A stretch of DNA of 64,000 bases from Streptomyces sp. CB02056. GTDB lineage: Bacteria > Actinomycetota > Actinomycetes > Streptomycetales > Streptomycetaceae. Location of the stretch: assembly GCF_001905545.1 (NCBI RefSeq), contig NZ_LIPD01000001.1, forward strand, positions 434,001 through 498,000. Direction: 5' to 3'. Below, one piece after another: positions 54,156-63,920 of the stretch (its first letter is position 1; the number at the start of each line of letters is the position of its first letter). A program made the position numbers and the translations under genes. Below the pieces are notes generated by a model. The model was not told the DNA's origin. It did not search any database and saw nothing but the letters and a program-made list of their open reading frames with translations.

Positions 54156-55523
54156 GTGTCCGCAGCACCCGACCGCATGCACCGGCCCGACAACGAGCTG
54201 GTCGACCTGGTTTTCGACTACATGCGGGAGCGGCTGCAGTACGACCCCGTCCCGCTCGACCACCCCGGTGACGGCGAGCACCTGCGCACCCAGCTGGCCG
54301 GCCTGCTGAACCAGGACGGCAACAACCCGGTCGACGTGCTCAAGCTCTACGACCACGAGCTGTCCCGGGCGGTCATCTCCGCCGACAGCCCCCGCTACCT
54401 GTCCTTCATCCCGTGCGCCCCGACCAAGGCCGCGCTGCTGTTCGACATGGTCGTCTCCTGCGCCTCCCTCCAGGGCATCTCCTGGCTGGAGGCGGCCGGC
54501 GCGATCGCCGCCGAGAACCAGGTGCTGCGCCTGATCGCCGACCGCGCGGGCCTGCCCCAGTCGGCCGGCGGCTGCTTCGTGTCCGGCGGCTCGGCGGGCA
54601 ACCTCTCCGCCCTGGTGGTCGCCCGCGACACCGCCCGCCGCAAGCTGGGTGTCGGCCCGGAGGCCCGGCTGCGGATAGCCGTCGCCGACCAGGTGCACTC
54701 CTCGGTCAAGAACACCTTCAACATCATCGGCGTCGAGGCCTTCAAGGTCCCGACCGTCAACCGGCGCTTCACCGGCGAGGCGCTGCGCGCCGCCCTGGCC
54801 GCCGACCCGAACCCGGAGACGGTGATCGCCGTCGTCGGCACCGCCGGCACCACCAACGAGGGCATCGTCGACGACCTGGCCGGCCTGGCCGAGGTCGCCC
54901 GCGAGCGCGACCTCTGGTTCCACGTGGACGGCGCCTACGGCGGCGCGGGCCTGTTCGCCCCCTCGGTGCGTGAGCGCTACAGCGGCATCGAGCACGCCGA
55001 CTCCTTCGTGGTCGACCCGCACAAGTGGCTGTTCGCCCCCTTCGACTGCGCCGCGCTGATCTACCGCAACCCCCAGCTCGCCCGCGCCGTGCACACCCAG
55101 GACGCCTCCTACCTGGACGTCCTGCACACCGAGGGCGACGAGTGGAACCCCACCGACTACGCCTACCACCTGACCCGGCGCGCCCGCGGCCTGCCGCTCT
55201 GGTTCTCGCTGGCCGTCCACGGCGTCCAGGCCTACACCGACGCCATCGAGGCCGGCCTCACCCTGGCCCGGGAGACGGCCCAGCTGATCCGCGAGAGCGA
55301 GCACCTGGAGCTGCTGTTCGACCCGCAGCTCTCGGCGGTCTGCTTCAAGCGCAGGGGCTGGACCAACGACGACTACTACCGCTGGTCGCAGCAGCTGCTC
55401 GCGGACCAGATCGGCTTCGTCACCCCCACCGGCTGGGACGGCGAGACGGTCGCCCGCTTCGCCTTCCTGCACCCGGGCACCACCATGGAGATGGTCAAGG
55501 AGATCCTGGACACCATGGTCTGA
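54156..55523 (+). CDS. PLP-dependent aromatic-L-amino-acid decarboxylase family enzyme
   Basis: A 455-aa group II decarboxylase. PLP-binding Lys290 in VDPHKWLFAPFD, plus FHVDGAYGG, ISWLEAAGAIAAEN and FVSGGSAGNLSAL. Could convert L-DOPA, tryptophan or tyrosine to amines; the substrate cannot be fixed by sequence. The GTG at 54156 follows GAGAGGGA. Ends in a 40-bp perfect palindrome. Confidence 0.93.
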   Translation: MSAAPDRMHRPDNELVDLVFDYMRERLQYDPVPLDHPGDGEHLRTQLAGLLNQDGNNPVDVLKLYDHELSRAVISADSPRYLSFIPCAPTKAALLFDMVVSCASLQGISWLEAAGAIAAENQVLRLIADRAGLPQSAGGCFVSGGSAGNLSALVVARDTARRKLGVGPEARLRIAVADQVHSSVKNTFNIIGVEAFKVPTVNRRFTGEALRAALAADPNPETVIAVVGTAGTTNEGIVDDLAGLAEVARERDLWFHVDGAYGGAGLFAPSVRERYSGIEHADSFVVDPHKWLFAPFDCAALIYRNPQLARAVHTQDASYLDVLHTEGDEWNPTDYAYHLTRRARGLPLWFSLAVHGVQAYTDAIEAGLTLARETAQLIRESEHLELLFDPQLSAVCFKRRGWTNDDYYRWSQQLLADQIGFVTPTGWDGETVARFAFLHPGTTMEMVKEILDTMV

Positions 55524-55536
55524 GCACCCTGACGTC

Positions 55537-55576
55537 CGTACGGCCCCCTCCGGAGCGCTCCGGAGGGGGCCGTACG
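55537..55576. terminator. 40-bp perfect palindrome between decarboxylase and GNAT genes
   Basis: CGTACGGCCCCCTCCGGAGC (55537-55556) and its exact inverse (55557-55576) with no spacer. It will fold into a long hairpin and probably terminates both convergent genes. Confidence 0.9.
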
Positions 55577-55585
55577 CGTGCCCGC

Positions 55586-56449
55586 CTACAGGAACGCCCC
55601 GTTCGGCAGGTACGGCGCCGGCGGCCGCATCCCGCGCACCCCGACGAAGCCGCCGGTCTCCGGCGTCAGCCCGACCTCCAGCCCGACGTCCAGCGCCCAC
55701 TCCTGCTCGGCGGTCAGGTACTCCACCCGCGCCTCGGCCCCGTCCGGCACCCGGGCCAGCGCCTCGCGCAGCAGCCGGGCCCCGATCCGCTTGCTGGTGG
55801 CCGCCAGCAGCCGCACCGTGCCGCCGTCCCGGTAGCAGTAGCCGCTGCCGGCCAGCGCGTCCGCGACCAGCAGCTCCTCGAAGTGCCCGAGCATCAGCTC
55901 GTGGTCCGGCCCGTGCGCGGACCCGCGCAGCCGGCGGTCCACCGAGTCCAGCAGGTGCAGGTGGGTGGCGTTGCCGCGGTGCACCGGTATGTCGCCCGGA
56001 TCGATCAGCCCCTGCCGGTCCACCGTCCCGGTCAGCCGCATCGCCGGGTGCAGGGTGAACCCGGCCAGCCGGTAGCGGCGGGCCGCCGCCGGGGAGCCGG
56101 AGGCGCAGACCATCCCGCGCAGGCAGCCCCGGGCGTGCGCCATCGCCCGTTCGAACAGCAGCCGCCCCACCCCCCGGCCCTGCGCGGACGGCCGGACGGC
56201 GAACAGCGAGGGCGTCCACAGGCCCTCGCGGCGCATCGACAGCACCACCCCGACCGCCTGCCCGCCGCTCTCCGCCAGCCAGCAGCCCCCGGGATCGGTG
56301 CGCGCCAGGTGCCTGGTCCGGGCCAGCTGCAGCGGCGTCGGCCGCGGTGGCCGCGCGGGGTCGTCGGACGGTGCGGCGAACGCGGCGAAGGACAGTTCCC
56401 GGACGACCTCCGCGTCCGCTGCGGTGTCCCTGACCTGGCGAAGGATCAT
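55586..56449 (-). CDS. GNAT family N-acetyltransferase
   Basis: A 287-aa acetyltransferase. The acetyl-CoA loop FAVRPSAQGRGVGRLLFERA lies near residue 100; a second, degenerate GNAT-like half follows (HFEELLVADALAGSG, RLLREALARVPDGA), so it may be a tandem GNAT fold. Substrate unknown. The ATG at 56449 has AGGATGG upstream; ATG 56458 is an alternative. Confidence 0.82.
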   Translation of the reverse strand: MILRQVRDTAADAEVVRELSFAAFAAPSDDPARPPRPTPLQLARTRHLARTDPGGCWLAESGGQAVGVVLSMRREGLWTPSLFAVRPSAQGRGVGRLLFERAMAHARGCLRGMVCASGSPAAARRYRLAGFTLHPAMRLTGTVDRQGLIDPGDIPVHRGNATHLHLLDSVDRRLRGSAHGPDHELMLGHFEELLVADALAGSGYCYRDGGTVRLLAATSKRIGARLLREALARVPDGAEARVEYLTAEQEWALDVGLEVGLTPETGGFVGVRGMRPPAPYLPNGAFL

Positions 56450-56694
56450 GCCGACCATCCTGGCGTCCGACGGGCGGCCGTGGGGCCCGTTCACCCGGAT
56501 CCGTGCCTCGGGCGGTGACCGGCCCTCCGGGGGTGTGCGAGCATGGGGAGCGTAGGGGACGCGGGTGGCACACCCGGCCTACGGACAACCAGCCGCGAAC
56601 AGGCCGCAGAAATCGATCGCCGCCCGGGAAATGAAACCGGACGGCCGTTGGTTGGCACTGGCGGCAGACCGTCGTCAAGACCGGGAGAAAGCAG

Positions 56695-57048
56695 ATGACC
56701 GTCCAGGACGAGACCACCGTCGAGAGTGGCATCCTCCTCACCGATGCCGCCGCGGCCAAGGTCAAGGCCCTGCTGGAGCAGGAAGGCCGCGAGGACCTCG
56801 CGCTGCGCGTCGCCGTCCAGCCCGGTGGCTGCTCCGGCCTGCGTTACCAGCTGTTCTTCGACGAGCGCTCGCTCGACGGTGACGTGATCAAGGACTTCGA
56901 CGGCGTCAAGGTCGTCACCGACCGGATGAGCGCCCCGTACCTGGGCGGCGCCACCGTCGACTTCGTCGACACCATCGAGAAGCAGGGCTTCACCATCGAC
57001 AACCCGAACGCCACCGGCTCCTGCGCCTGCGGCGACTCGTTCAGCTAA
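56695..57048 (+). CDS. erpA: Iron-sulfur cluster insertion protein (HesB/IscA/ErpA)
   Basis: A 117-aa A-type carrier delivering Fe-S clusters. Its three conserved cysteines are Cys46 (PGGCSGLRY) and Cys110 and Cys112 (GSCACGDSF). GGGAGAAAG precedes the ATG at 56695. It could serve NadA, LipA and other Fe-S enzymes coded nearby. Confidence 0.96.
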   Translation: MTVQDETTVESGILLTDAAAAKVKALLEQEGREDLALRVAVQPGGCSGLRYQLFFDERSLDGDVIKDFDGVKVVTDRMSAPYLGGATVDFVDTIEKQGFTIDNPNATGSCACGDSFS

Positions 57049-57059
57049 GCCCGCTGCGG

Positions 57060-57093
57060 AAGGCGGCCCCGGGGTGATCCCCGGGGCCGCCTT
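57060..57093. terminator. Terminator of erpA
   Basis: A perfect 15-bp stem (57060-57074 and 57079-57093) with loop TGAT, followed by TCCGTTTCC. Confidence 0.92.
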
Positions 57094-57122
57094 TCCGTTT
57101 CCGCCCGCGGGCGCCGCGGCGC

Positions 57123-57815
57123 CTACCGCCCCGCGACGTCCGGGGTGACCGGGTCCGGCCCCATGTGCGGGTCGCCCTCCAGCGGCAGCTCCTGACCGCT
57201 CGTCCTGTCGACCACCGTCCGCCCGGCCAGCGGCGAGCGCAGGTCGGCCGCGACCGACTGCCGCTTGGCCAGCGCGTTGCAGACCTGCCCCGGCTGGACG
57301 GTGGGCGGGCCCGGCACGACCAGCACGTCCACCCGGCCCGGCTGCGACTCGTCCGCCTTCAGCGCGTACGTGGTGCAGACCCCGCCGAAGAAGTAGACGG
57401 TCAGCTTGGTGGTGCCGTCCACCCGGTAGGCGACCGGCGGACGGACGGGCGCGTCCGAACCGTTCGGGTTCGGCTCGCCCACCGCGATCCCGTTGCCCGG
57501 GGGAGTGGCCGGGGCCGGCTGCCCGGGCGGGGGCGAGGCCGGGCTGGGTGTGAAGCCGGTCGGCGGCTGGGCCGGCTGCGCGGCCCCGGAGGAACTCCCG
57601 GTCGGAGCCGCCGAGGACGGGCTCGCGGAGTCCGCCGGGGCCGGCGGCGAGGCACTGGCCGAGGCGGACGCGGCGGCCGAGCCGCTCGTCGCCGCGTCCG
57701 AGGCGGGCTTGCCGCCGCCGCTGCCGCAGCCGGCCACCGTCACCACCGCCGCCAGCACCAGACCCGTCAGGGCCACCGCTCGCCGACCGCGCCGGGGCAT
57801 CGTCTCCAGATCCAT
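57123..57815 (-). CDS. Putative lipoprotein with Ser/Ala/Pro linker
   Basis: A 230-aa surface lipoprotein: signal peptide with lipobox VAGC (Cys near 30), low-complexity Ser/Ala/Pro linker (residues about 35-110), then a globular domain (VAYRVDGTTKLTVYFFGGVC) ending with a Gly/Pro tail. Contains two Cys likely disulfide-bonded. Function unknown. The ATG at 57815 has GGGAGG 8 nt upstream. Confidence 0.8.
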   Translation of the reverse strand: MDLETMPRRGRRAVALTGLVLAAVVTVAGCGSGGGKPASDAATSGSAAASASASASPPAPADSASPSSAAPTGSSSGAAQPAQPPTGFTPSPASPPPGQPAPATPPGNGIAVGEPNPNGSDAPVRPPVAYRVDGTTKLTVYFFGGVCTTYALKADESQPGRVDVLVVPGPPTVQPGQVCNALAKRQSVAADLRSPLAGRTVVDRTSGQELPLEGDPHMGPDPVTPDVAGR

Positions 57816-57949
57816 CTGCACATCCTCCCGAGGGTTCAGCGGTGCCGCCTCCTCGCCGCTCCGCGCGGATGTGACGTGCTCCGGTCGGATCCGGTTCCGC
57901 ACCGGTTCCGCGGCGGTTCCACGCGGGGCCGATCCGGTCCGGCGCGGGC

Positions 57950-58156
57950 TCAGAAGCCGTACTCGGCCATCCCGGCGACCACCCGCTGGGCCCCGGAGGA
58001 CACCCGGAAGCCGGTCGAGGCGGGGGCGACGGGCTCCGGGCCGGCCGCGAGCTGCGGCCAGAACCGGCGCAGCCGCCGGGAGGAGTCCAGCAGGGCGTCG
58101 AGCGTCTCGCCGTCCTCGGTCCGCAGGACGGGCAGGGCACAGTGGTCGGTCATCAT
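57950..58156 (-). CDS. Small hypothetical protein
   Basis: A 68-aa open frame (MMTDHCALPVLRTEDGETLD, ending RVVAGMAEYGF) with GGAG 9 nt before the ATG at 58156. It lies upstream of the lipoprotein gene on the same strand, 134 bp away. Composition is protein-like, but I recognise no family. Confidence 0.6.
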   Translation of the reverse strand: MMTDHCALPVLRTEDGETLDALLDSSRRLRRFWPQLAAGPEPVAPASTGFRVSSGAQRVVAGMAEYGF

Positions 58157-58428
58157 CCGGTATCGCTCCGATCCAGGGCCGCGGCCACGCTGCCGCGGTC
58201 GACGACGGGGCCCGCACGACGGGCCCCCCACGGCCGACCCTAGGCAGGGGCCCGGCCGCCCACCAGTGCTACCGGGAGGTAGTACACGGAGGAGGGCGAC
58301 GGGTGCCACCATGGCCGTGGGGCGGCAACTTGCGGCACTCTTGCCGGGCGCTCCCCGGGGCCGGGTACCGTAGGCGGGTTCGTCCCCGCCTGCCCGCTGG
58401 CCCCGCAGCCACCCTGAGGAGACCCCCC

Positions 58429-59406
58429 GTGCGTATCGCCGTCGCCGGCTCGATCGCCACCGACCACCTGATGACGTTCCCCGGCCGGTTCGCCGACCAG
58501 CTCGTCGCCGAGCAGCTGCACACCGTGTCGCTGTCCTTCCTGGTCGACACCCTGGACATCCGCCGCGGCGGCGTCGCGCCGAACATCGCCTTCGGCATGG
58601 GTGTGCTCGGCCTGCGCCCGGTCCTGGTCGGCGCCGCCGGTGCGGACTTCGCCGAGTACCGCAGCTGGCTGGAGCGCAACAACGTGGACTGCGACTCCGT
58701 CCACATCTCCGAGACCCGGCACACCGCGCGCTTCATGTGCACCACGGACGAGGACCACAACCAGATCGCCTCGTTCTACACCGGTGCCATGGCCGAGGCC
58801 CGCAACATCGAGCTGAAGCCGATCGCCGACCGCGTCGGCGGCCTGGACCTCGTCCTGGTCGGCGCCGACGACCCGCAGGGCATGGTCCGCCACACCCAGG
58901 AGTGCCGCACCCGCGGCTACGCCTTCGCCGCCGACCCCTCCCAGCAGCTGGCCCGCCTGGAGGGCGAGGACATCCGCGAGATCGTGGACGGCGCCGCGTA
59001 CCTCTTCACCAACGAGTACGAGGCCGCGCTGATCGAGACCAAGACCGGCTGGGGCGCCGAGGAGCTGCTCACCCGCGTCGGCACCCGGATCACCACCCTG
59101 GGCAGCAAGGGCGTCCGGATCGAGCGCAAGGGCGAGGCGCCGATCGTGGTCGGCTGCGCCAAGGAGGAGGCCAAGGTCGACCCGACCGGCGTCGGCGACG
59201 CCTTCCGCGCGGGCTTCCTGGCCGGCCTGTCCTGGGACCTCGACCTGGAGCGCTCCGCCCAGATCGGCTGCATGCTCGCCACCCTGGTGATCGAGACCGT
59301 CGGCACCCAGGAGTACGAGCTGCGCCCGGCCGCCTTCCTGAAGCGCTTCGAGGAGGCCTACGGCGCCGAGGCGGCCACCGAGATCAGCGCCCGCCTGGTC
59401 AAGTAG
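58429..59406 (+). CDS. PfkB-family carbohydrate/adenosine kinase
   Basis: A 325-aa ribokinase-fold kinase. N-terminal RIAVAGSIATDHLMTFPG, the substrate-side GGVAPNIAFGMGVLG, and the C-terminal DPTGVGDAFRAGFLAG with the catalytic Asp. Resembles actinobacterial adenosine kinase-like proteins coded near the cytochrome oxidase genes; substrate not certain. The GTG at 58429 follows TGAGGAG. Its last 8 bp overlap the convergent cysteine desulfurase gene. Confidence 0.9.
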   Translation: MRIAVAGSIATDHLMTFPGRFADQLVAEQLHTVSLSFLVDTLDIRRGGVAPNIAFGMGVLGLRPVLVGAAGADFAEYRSWLERNNVDCDSVHISETRHTARFMCTTDEDHNQIASFYTGAMAEARNIELKPIADRVGGLDLVLVGADDPQGMVRHTQECRTRGYAFAADPSQQLARLEGEDIREIVDGAAYLFTNEYEAALIETKTGWGAEELLTRVGTRITTLGSKGVRIERKGEAPIVVGCAKEEAKVDPTGVGDAFRAGFLAGLSWDLDLERSAQIGCMLATLVIETVGTQEYELRPAAFLKRFEEAYGAEAATEISARLVK

Positions 59407-60931
59407 TCCGCCGGACGACGAGGTAGGCCGAGCCCCGGTCGCCGCCGTACTCGGCGGCCGGGGCCTCGCCCGCGTACTCCTGTCCGCGCATCCCGCACCA
59501 GGCCGGGATGTCCAGCCGGGCCGCCTCGTCGTCCGCCAGCACGACGACCGTGCCACCCGGCGGCACCTCGCCGATCCGCTTCGCCAGCTCGATCACCGGC
59601 AGCGGGCAGCGCTTGCCCAGCGCGTCGATCACTGTGACCCGCCCGCTCGCCTCCGGGCGCTCTGACCCGGCGCCGACGCTCCTCGCTCCGGCACTCCCTC
59701 CTTCGTCGGCCGCTTGTCGCTCCTCGCTTTCGGCACCGGCGCGCCCTTCGGCTCGGGGCGCAGCCCCGATCGCGGCGGGCGCCGGCCCGGGAGCCGGCAG
59801 GTCCAGCCCGAGCGGCGCCCGGACGCCGGCCACCAGGTCCGGCAGCACCGCGAGGAAGCGCTCCACGTCGGCCTCGGCCGTCCCGTACGGCAGCGAGACC
59901 CGGACGTTCCCCTCGGTGAGCACCCCCATCGCCGCCAGCACATGGCTGGGCGTCAGCGTGGACGAGGTGCAGGAGGAGCCGGAGGAGACCGCGAAGCCGG
60001 CCCGGTCCAGCTCGGTCAGCAGCACCTCCCCGTCGACGTACAGACAGGAGAAGGTGACGATGTGCGGCAGCCGCCGCACCGGGTCGCCGACCACCTCGAC
60101 CTCGGGCACCAGCCTCGGCACCCGGGTGCGGATCCGCTCCACCAGCGCGTGCAGCCGGGCGTTCTCCCGCTCGGCCTCGGCCCGTACGGCGCGCAGCGAG
60201 GCGGCCGCGGCCACGATCGCCGGGACGTTGACGTAGCCGGGCACCCGGCCGCCCTCGCGCTCGTCGGCCGGCAGCGGCGAGGCGTACCGGACGCCCTTGC
60301 GGACCGCCAGCACCCCGACCCCGGGCGGGCCGCCCCACTTGTGGGCGCTCGCGGTCAGCAGCGACCAGCCCGCCGGGACGTCCGCCCGACCGGCGCTCTG
60401 CGCCGCGTCCACCAGCAGCGGGACGCCGGCCCCGGCGCACAGCGCGGCGACCTCGCCGACCGGCTGCACCGTCCCGACCTCGTGGTTGGCGCTCTGCAGC
60501 GCGGCCAGCGCGGTGTCCGGTCGCAGCAGCGCGGCGAAGGCCGCCGGGTCGGCCCGGCCGCCCCGGTCGACCGGCGCCACCGACACCTCGCCCCCGGCGC
60601 TTTCGTGGCGTTCGGCGACGTGCAGCACGCTGGAGTGCTCCACCGAGGAGTGCACGAAGTGGCCGCCGCGCCGCCGGTTCCCGGCCAGCGCGCCCAGCAG
60701 GCCGAGCTGGACGGCCTGGGTGCCGCTCGCGGTGAAGGAGATCTCGTCCGCCCGGGTGCCCAGCACCGCGGCCACCGTCTCGCGGGCGGCGTCCAGCAGC
60801 ATCCGGGCCTGCCGGCCGGAGCGGTACAGCCGGGCCGGATCGGCCCAGCCCTCGTCCAGGGCGGCGGTCAGCGCCTGCCGGGCGACGGGGTGCAGAGGGG
60901 CCGTCGAGGCCGCGTCGAAGTACACGGTCAC
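59399..60931 (-). CDS. Cysteine desulfurase-TusA fusion protein
   Basis: A 510-aa protein. Residues 1-375 are a class V aminotransferase-type cysteine desulfurase (YFDAASTAPLHP, PLP-binding Lys198 in SAHKWGGPP, persulfide Cys321 in SSGSSCTSST). Residues 431-510 are a TusA-like sulfur carrier with the CPxP motif (GKRCPLPVIE, Cys442). The two active sites can pass sulfur within one chain. The linker (residues about 376-430) has atypical base composition and direct repeats. I start at GTG 60931, which matches the family N-terminus; the GTG at 60943 would add a TTA codon. The fusion probably feeds tRNA or molybdenum cofactor thiolation. Confidence 0.88.
   Translation of the reverse strand: MTVYFDAASTAPLHPVARQALTAALDEGWADPARLYRSGRQARMLLDAARETVAAVLGTRADEISFTASGTQAVQLGLLGALAGNRRRGGHFVHSSVEHSSVLHVAERHESAGGEVSVAPVDRGGRADPAAFAALLRPDTALAALQSANHEVGTVQPVGEVAALCAGAGVPLLVDAAQSAGRADVPAGWSLLTASAHKWGGPPGVGVLAVRKGVRYASPLPADEREGGRVPGYVNVPAIVAAAASLRAVRAEAERENARLHALVERIRTRVPRLVPEVEVVGDPVRRLPHIVTFSCLYVDGEVLLTELDRAGFAVSSGSSCTSSTLTPSHVLAAMGVLTEGNVRVSLPYGTAEADVERFLAVLPDLVAGVRAPLGLDLPAPGPAPAAIGAAPRAEGRAGAESEERQAADEGGSAGARSVGAGSERPEASGRVTVIDALGKRCPLPVIELAKRIGEVPPGGTVVVLADDEAARLDIPAWCGMRGQEYAGEAPAAEYGGDRGSAYLVVRRTT
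59678..59737. repeat. Direct repeat in the linker of the cysteine desulfurase-TusA gene
   Basis: CGCTCCTCGCTCCGGCAC (59678-59695) and the near-copy CGCTCCTCGCTTTCGGCAC (59719-59737) lie within the linker coding region. The unit resembles short repeats spread in intergenic DNA of Streptomyces (memory-based). Confidence 0.55.
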
Positions 60932-61293
60932 ATTTAACGACACACCCGGCCGCGTCCCCGGTCGGTCGCGCGGCTCACCCGCCGTCAGTCGATCATCCCG
61001 AATGTCCGCTTCGTCCGCGCCCGACGGGCCGTCACGGGCGTCGCCCGAGGTCATCCCCCGATCGGGCGTACGGACCTCGAATGCCTACGATGACCTGCGG
61101 CGCAGCCCCCACCGGGCCTGATCGGGCTAGCGGGCGGCGCGTTACCGGGGGCTGCCCGTCAGGAGCGCATAAGGCTGGAGTAGGGTTTGGCCCGCATAAG
61201 CATTCAAACCGTGCCCGTGGACGGGTCGCCGGGGAGGCTCACACTCCTCCCCGGGGCGACGCGAAGGCGGGCGAGACTTCGGGAAGGCGCTAC
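60932..61293. other. Divergent promoter region between the fusion gene and ctaC
   Basis: About 360 bp without a supported gene. It contains two CGCATAAG-like elements (near 61166 and 61194) and TAGGGT at 61181, a possible -10 of ctaC, without a good -35 box. Confidence 0.4.
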
Positions 61294-62148
61294 GTGAGTC
61301 CCAACGGCTCCGACCGCTCGCCGCGGCGCACGATGCGGCGGAAGCTGCCTCAGGCGCTGGCACTGGGCCTCGTCATCGCGACCGCCACCGGCTGCTCGGC
61401 CAACGACCTCCCCAGGCTTGGCCTCCCGAGCCCCGTCACCAAGGAAGGGCCCATGGTCCTCCAGATGTGGCAGGGCTCCTGGATCGCGGCGCTGGTGGTC
61501 GGCGTACTGATGTGGGGTCTGATCATCTGGAGCGTGATCTTCCACCGGCGCAAGCGCACCGGTGTGGAGGTCCCCCCGCAGACCCGGTACAACGTGCCCA
61601 TCGAGGCGCTCTACACCGCGGTCCCCATCATCATCGTCTCGGTCCTCTTCTACTTCGTCGCCCGCGACGAGTCGAAGCTGACGGCCACCTCCGAGAAGCC
61701 GCAGCACTACGTCAACGTGGTGGGCTTCCAGTGGAGCTGGGCGTTCAACTACGAGAACACCGAGACCCCCGACCCGGCCAACAAGGACGCCGCGTACGAC
61801 GTCGGAACCCCCAAGGAGGTTCCGACGCTGTGGCTGCCGGTCAACGAGTCGGTGCAGTTCCGCCTCACCTCGCGTGACGTCATCCACGACTTCTGGCCCG
61901 TCAACTTCATGATGAAGATGGACGTCGTGCCGGGCGTGGTGAACAAGTTCGAGGTCACGCCGACCGTCAAGGGCGAGTACATGGGCAAGTGCGCCGAGCT
62001 CTGCGGCGTCGACCACTCGCGCATGCTGTTCAACGTCAAGGTCGTCGACCGCGCCGACTACGACAAGCACCTGGCCGAGCTTCGCGCCAAGGGCCAGAAC
62101 GGCTGGGTGCCCTCCGGCCTCATCGGCATGGGAAGTGAAGAGAAGTGA
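61294..62148 (+). CDS. ctaC: Cytochrome c oxidase subunit II
   Basis: A 284-aa membrane lipoprotein (lipobox TATGC) of the aa3 terminal oxidase. Two transmembrane helices lie at about residues 60-85 and 107-127. The CuA site is in VIHDFW (His) and [12 protein letters not shown] (Cys, Cys, His, Met). The GTG at 61294 follows GGGAAGG. Its stop overlaps the ctaD start (GTGA). Confidence 0.96.
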   Translation: MSPNGSDRSPRRTMRRKLPQALALGLVIATATGCSANDLPRLGLPSPVTKEGPMVLQMWQGSWIAALVVGVLMWGLIIWSVIFHRRKRTGVEVPPQTRYNVPIEALYTAVPIIIVSVLFYFVARDESKLTATSEKPQHYVNVVGFQWSWAFNYENTETPDPANKDAAYDVGTPKEVPTLWLPVNESVQFRLTSRDVIHDFWPVNFMMKMDVVPGVVNKFEVTPTVKGEYMGKCAELCGVDHSRMLFNVKVVDRADYDKHLAELRAKGQNGWVPSGLIGMGSEEK

Positions 62149-63920
62149 CCATCCTCAACGAGCCCGCCGCGGCCGGCGGGGGCGCCGATGCCGTCACGGT
62201 CGGGGCGCAGCGGACCCGGAAGCCGGGTTCCACCATCATCAAGTGGCTGACCACCACCGACCACAAGACGATCGGCACCCTGTACCTGGGCACGTCGTTC
62301 GCCTTCTTCCTGATCGGTGGCATCCTCGCCCTGGTCATGCGTGCCGAGCTGGCTCGTCCCGGGACCCAGATCCTGTCGAACGAGCAGTTCAACCAGGCGT
62401 TCACGATGCACGGCACGATCATGCTGCTGATGTTCGCGACGCCGCTCTTCGCCGGCTTCGCGAACTGGATCATGCCGCTCCAGATCGGCGCACCGGACGT
62501 GGCGTTCCCGCGTCTGAACATGTTCGCGTACTGGCTGTACCTCTTCGGCTCGACCATCGCGGTGGCCGGCTTCGTGACCCCGAACGGCGCCGCCGACTTC
62601 GGTTGGTTCGCCTACTCCCCGCTGTCCGACGCGGTGCACTCGCCCGGCGTCGGCGGCGACATGTGGATCATGGGTCTGGCCTTCTCCGGCTTCGGCACGA
62701 TCCTCGGTGCGGTCAACTTCATCACCACGATCATCTGCATGCGCGCTCCGGGCATGACGATGTTCCGGATGTCGATCTTCGTCTGGAACGTCCTGCTGAC
62801 CTCGGTGCTGGTCCTGCTGGCCTTCCCGGTGCTGGCCGCCGCGCTGTTCGCCCTGGAGGCGGACCGCAAGTTCGGTGCCCACGTCTTCGACCCGGCCAAC
62901 GGCGGGGCGATGCTCTGGCAGCACCTGTTCTGGTTCTTCGGCCACCCCGAGGTGTACATCATCGCGCTGCCGTTCTTCGGCATCGTGTCGGAGATCATCC
63001 CGGTCTTCAGCCGCAAGCCGATGTTCGGCTACTCCGGCCTGATCGCGGCCACCATCGCGATCGCCGGTCTGTCCGTGACGGTGTGGGCGCACCACATGTA
63101 CGTCACCGGACAGGTACTGCTGCCGTTCTTCTCGTTCATGACCTTCCTGATCGCGGTCCCGACCGGTGTGAAGTTCTTCAACTGGGTCGGCACCATGTGG
63201 AAGGGCTCGCTGAGCTTCGAGACCCCGATGCTCTGGACGGTCGGCTTCCTGGTCACCTTCCTCTTCGGTGGTCTGACCGGTGTCCTGCTGGCCTCCCCGC
63301 CGATCGACTTCCACGTCTCGGACTCGTACTTCGTCGTCGCCCACTTCCACTACGTGGTCTTCGGCACCGTCGTGTTCGCGATGTTCGCCGGCTTCCACTT
63401 CTGGTGGCCGAAGATGACCGGCAAGATGCTGGACGAGCGCCTCGGCAAGATCACCTTCTGGACGCTGTTCTTCGGCTTCCACACCACCTTCCTGGTGCAG
63501 CACTGGCTCGGCGCGGAGGGCATGCCCCGCCGCTACGCCGACTACCTGGCCTCGGACGGCTTCACCACCCTGAACACCGTCTCGACCATCGGCTCCTTCG
63601 TGCTCGGCCTGTCGATCCTGCCGTTCCTCTACAACGTCTGGAAGACCGCCAAGTACGGCGAGAAGGTCACCGTGGACGACCCGTGGGGCTTCGGCCGCTC
63701 GCTGGAGTGGGCGACCTCCTGCCCGCCGCCGCGGCACAACTTCCTCACCCTCCCGCGGATCCGCTCCGAATCCCCGGCCTTCGACCTCCACCACCCGGAG
63801 ATCGCCGCGCTGGACTACCTGGAGAACCACGGTGAGCCGGCCAAGCACCTCGCCGGCGTGACCCCGGCGAAGTACGACGCCCCGAAGCTGGGCAAGGGCA
63901 ACAAGGAGGGCGACGCCTGA
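62145..63920 (+). CDS. ctaD: Cytochrome c oxidase subunit I
   Basis: A 591-aa, 12-helix haem-copper oxidase subunit. Haem a and a3/CuB ligands are in [33 protein letters not shown] and VVAHFHYV. Proton channel residues are present as in A-family oxidases. The GTG at 62145 overlaps the ctaC stop codon, indicating translational coupling. Confidence 0.98.
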   Translation: MTILNEPAAAGGGADAVTVGAQRTRKPGSTIIKWLTTTDHKTIGTLYLGTSFAFFLIGGILALVMRAELARPGTQILSNEQFNQAFTMHGTIMLLMFATPLFAGFANWIMPLQIGAPDVAFPRLNMFAYWLYLFGSTIAVAGFVTPNGAADFGWFAYSPLSDAVHSPGVGGDMWIMGLAFSGFGTILGAVNFITTIICMRAPGMTMFRMSIFVWNVLLTSVLVLLAFPVLAAALFALEADRKFGAHVFDPANGGAMLWQHLFWFFGHPEVYIIALPFFGIVSEIIPVFSRKPMFGYSGLIAATIAIAGLSVTVWAHHMYVTGQVLLPFFSFMTFLIAVPTGVKFFNWVGTMWKGSLSFETPMLWTVGFLVTFLFGGLTGVLLASPPIDFHVSDSYFVVAHFHYVVFGTVVFAMFAGFHFWWPKMTGKMLDERLGKITFWTLFFGFHTTFLVQHWLGAEGMPRRYADYLASDGFTTLNTVSTIGSFVLGLSILPFLYNVWKTAKYGEKVTVDDPWGFGRSLEWATSCPPPRHNFLTLPRIRSESPAFDLHHPEIAALDYLENHGEPAKHLAGVTPAKYDAPKLGKGNKEGDA

